This document shows, piece by piece, positions 5,470 to 5,662 of a stretch of DNA of 5,662 nucleotides. This DNA comes from Anaerolineales bacterium (GTDB taxonomy: Bacteria > Chloroflexota > Anaerolineae > Anaerolineales > UBA4823). The notes under the pieces are model-generated. The model did no database searches, was not told the DNA's origin, and saw only the letters and a list, made by a program, of their open reading frames with translations. The stretch's first letter is position 1. Each line of letters starts with the position of its first letter. The position numbers and the translations under genes are program-made. The stretch is taken from contig JADYYC010000017.1 in NCBI GenBank assembly GCA_020853835.1, positions 1 through 5,662 of the forward strand. Reading direction: 5' to 3'.

Positions 5470-5662
5470 ATGCGCATACTGGTTTTTTCACCCGATCCTT
5501 CTTCTTCCCAGCTTCTTCAAACGCTTAGGGAGCAGTTTTCGGAACCAGAGCTCATGATCGTTCACGACCTCGGCGAACTCCAAAACGCGCTTGCTCAGAA
5601 CAAGATCGACCTGGCGTTCCTGGATACAATCCCAGAATTTGAATGGGCTTATCCACAAATCG
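5470..5662 (+). CDS. Start of a protein with an atypical response-regulator receiver-like domain (partial)
   Basis: An open frame from the ATG at 5470 runs off the right edge; 64 residues are visible. The pattern fits the first half of a CheY-like receiver: strand 1 RILVFSPDP (2-10), helix 1 (11-24), strand 2 ELMIVHD (27-33), helix 2 LGELQNALAQ (34-43), and strand 3 IDLAFLD (46-52), with D52 exactly where the phospho-acceptor is expected. The acidic pair that normally follows strand 1 (VDDDP) is replaced here by FSPDP, leaving only D9, so Mg2+ binding and normal phosphorylation are doubtful. No good Shine-Dalgarno sequence precedes the ATG (only a weak GAAAACGAG). The output domain is outside the window, so the function is unknown. 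Receiver fold likely; gene reality well supported by the unbroken frame and the upstream promoter. Confidence 0.65.
   Translation, partial: MRILVFSPDPSSSQLLQTLREQFSEPELMIVHDLGELQNALAQNKIDLAFLDTIPEFEWAYPQI

Overview
The window looks like a chromosomal segment of a free-living bacterium of moderate-to-high GC. It is most likely a member of the Chloroflexota (Anaerolineae-like). That guess rests mainly on the very large SARP-type regulator (winged helix + BTAD + AAA ATPase + TPRs) and on its setting among a YceI protein, an LmbE/PIG-L deacetylase and a biotin-dependent acyl-CoA carboxylase. No sequence search was possible, so the lineage is inference. There are no tRNA, rRNA, CRISPR, IS or phage genes.

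Layout: (1) 1-416, minus strand: the N-terminal 138 residues of an acyl-CoA carboxylase carboxyltransferase (PccB/MmdA type), running off the left edge. (2) 417-666: a 250-bp spacer with this gene's RBS and a weak -10. (3) 667-3786, minus strand: a complete 1039-aa SARP/BTAD-AAA-TPR regulator, filling more than half of the window. (4) 3787-3941: a 155-bp divergent promoter region with two sets of short repeats. (5) 3942-4487 and 4490-5332, plus strand: a two-gene unit with a 2-nt gap, encoding a YceI-family lipid-binding protein and a PIG-L/LmbE zinc deacetylase. (6) 5333-5469: a 137-bp spacer with a nested palindrome ending in a perfect TATAAT. (7) 5470 to the right edge, plus strand: the start of a protein with a degenerate response-regulator receiver fold.

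Working model: the regulator is divergent from the yceI-PIG-L pair, and the 10-bp direct repeats lie between them, just upstream of a promoter with a poor -35. The regulator may therefore control the pair, itself, or both. The regulator's promoter places its start point at or near the ATG, so its mRNA may be leaderless. The last gene seems to be a separate transcription unit whose -10 is embedded in a palindrome that could be an operator or the terminator of the preceding operon.

No clearly new multi-gene system is visible. The items most worth a second look are the repeat-rich divergent region, the palindrome/promoter overlap at 5387-5434, and the atypical receiver protein cut off by the right edge.
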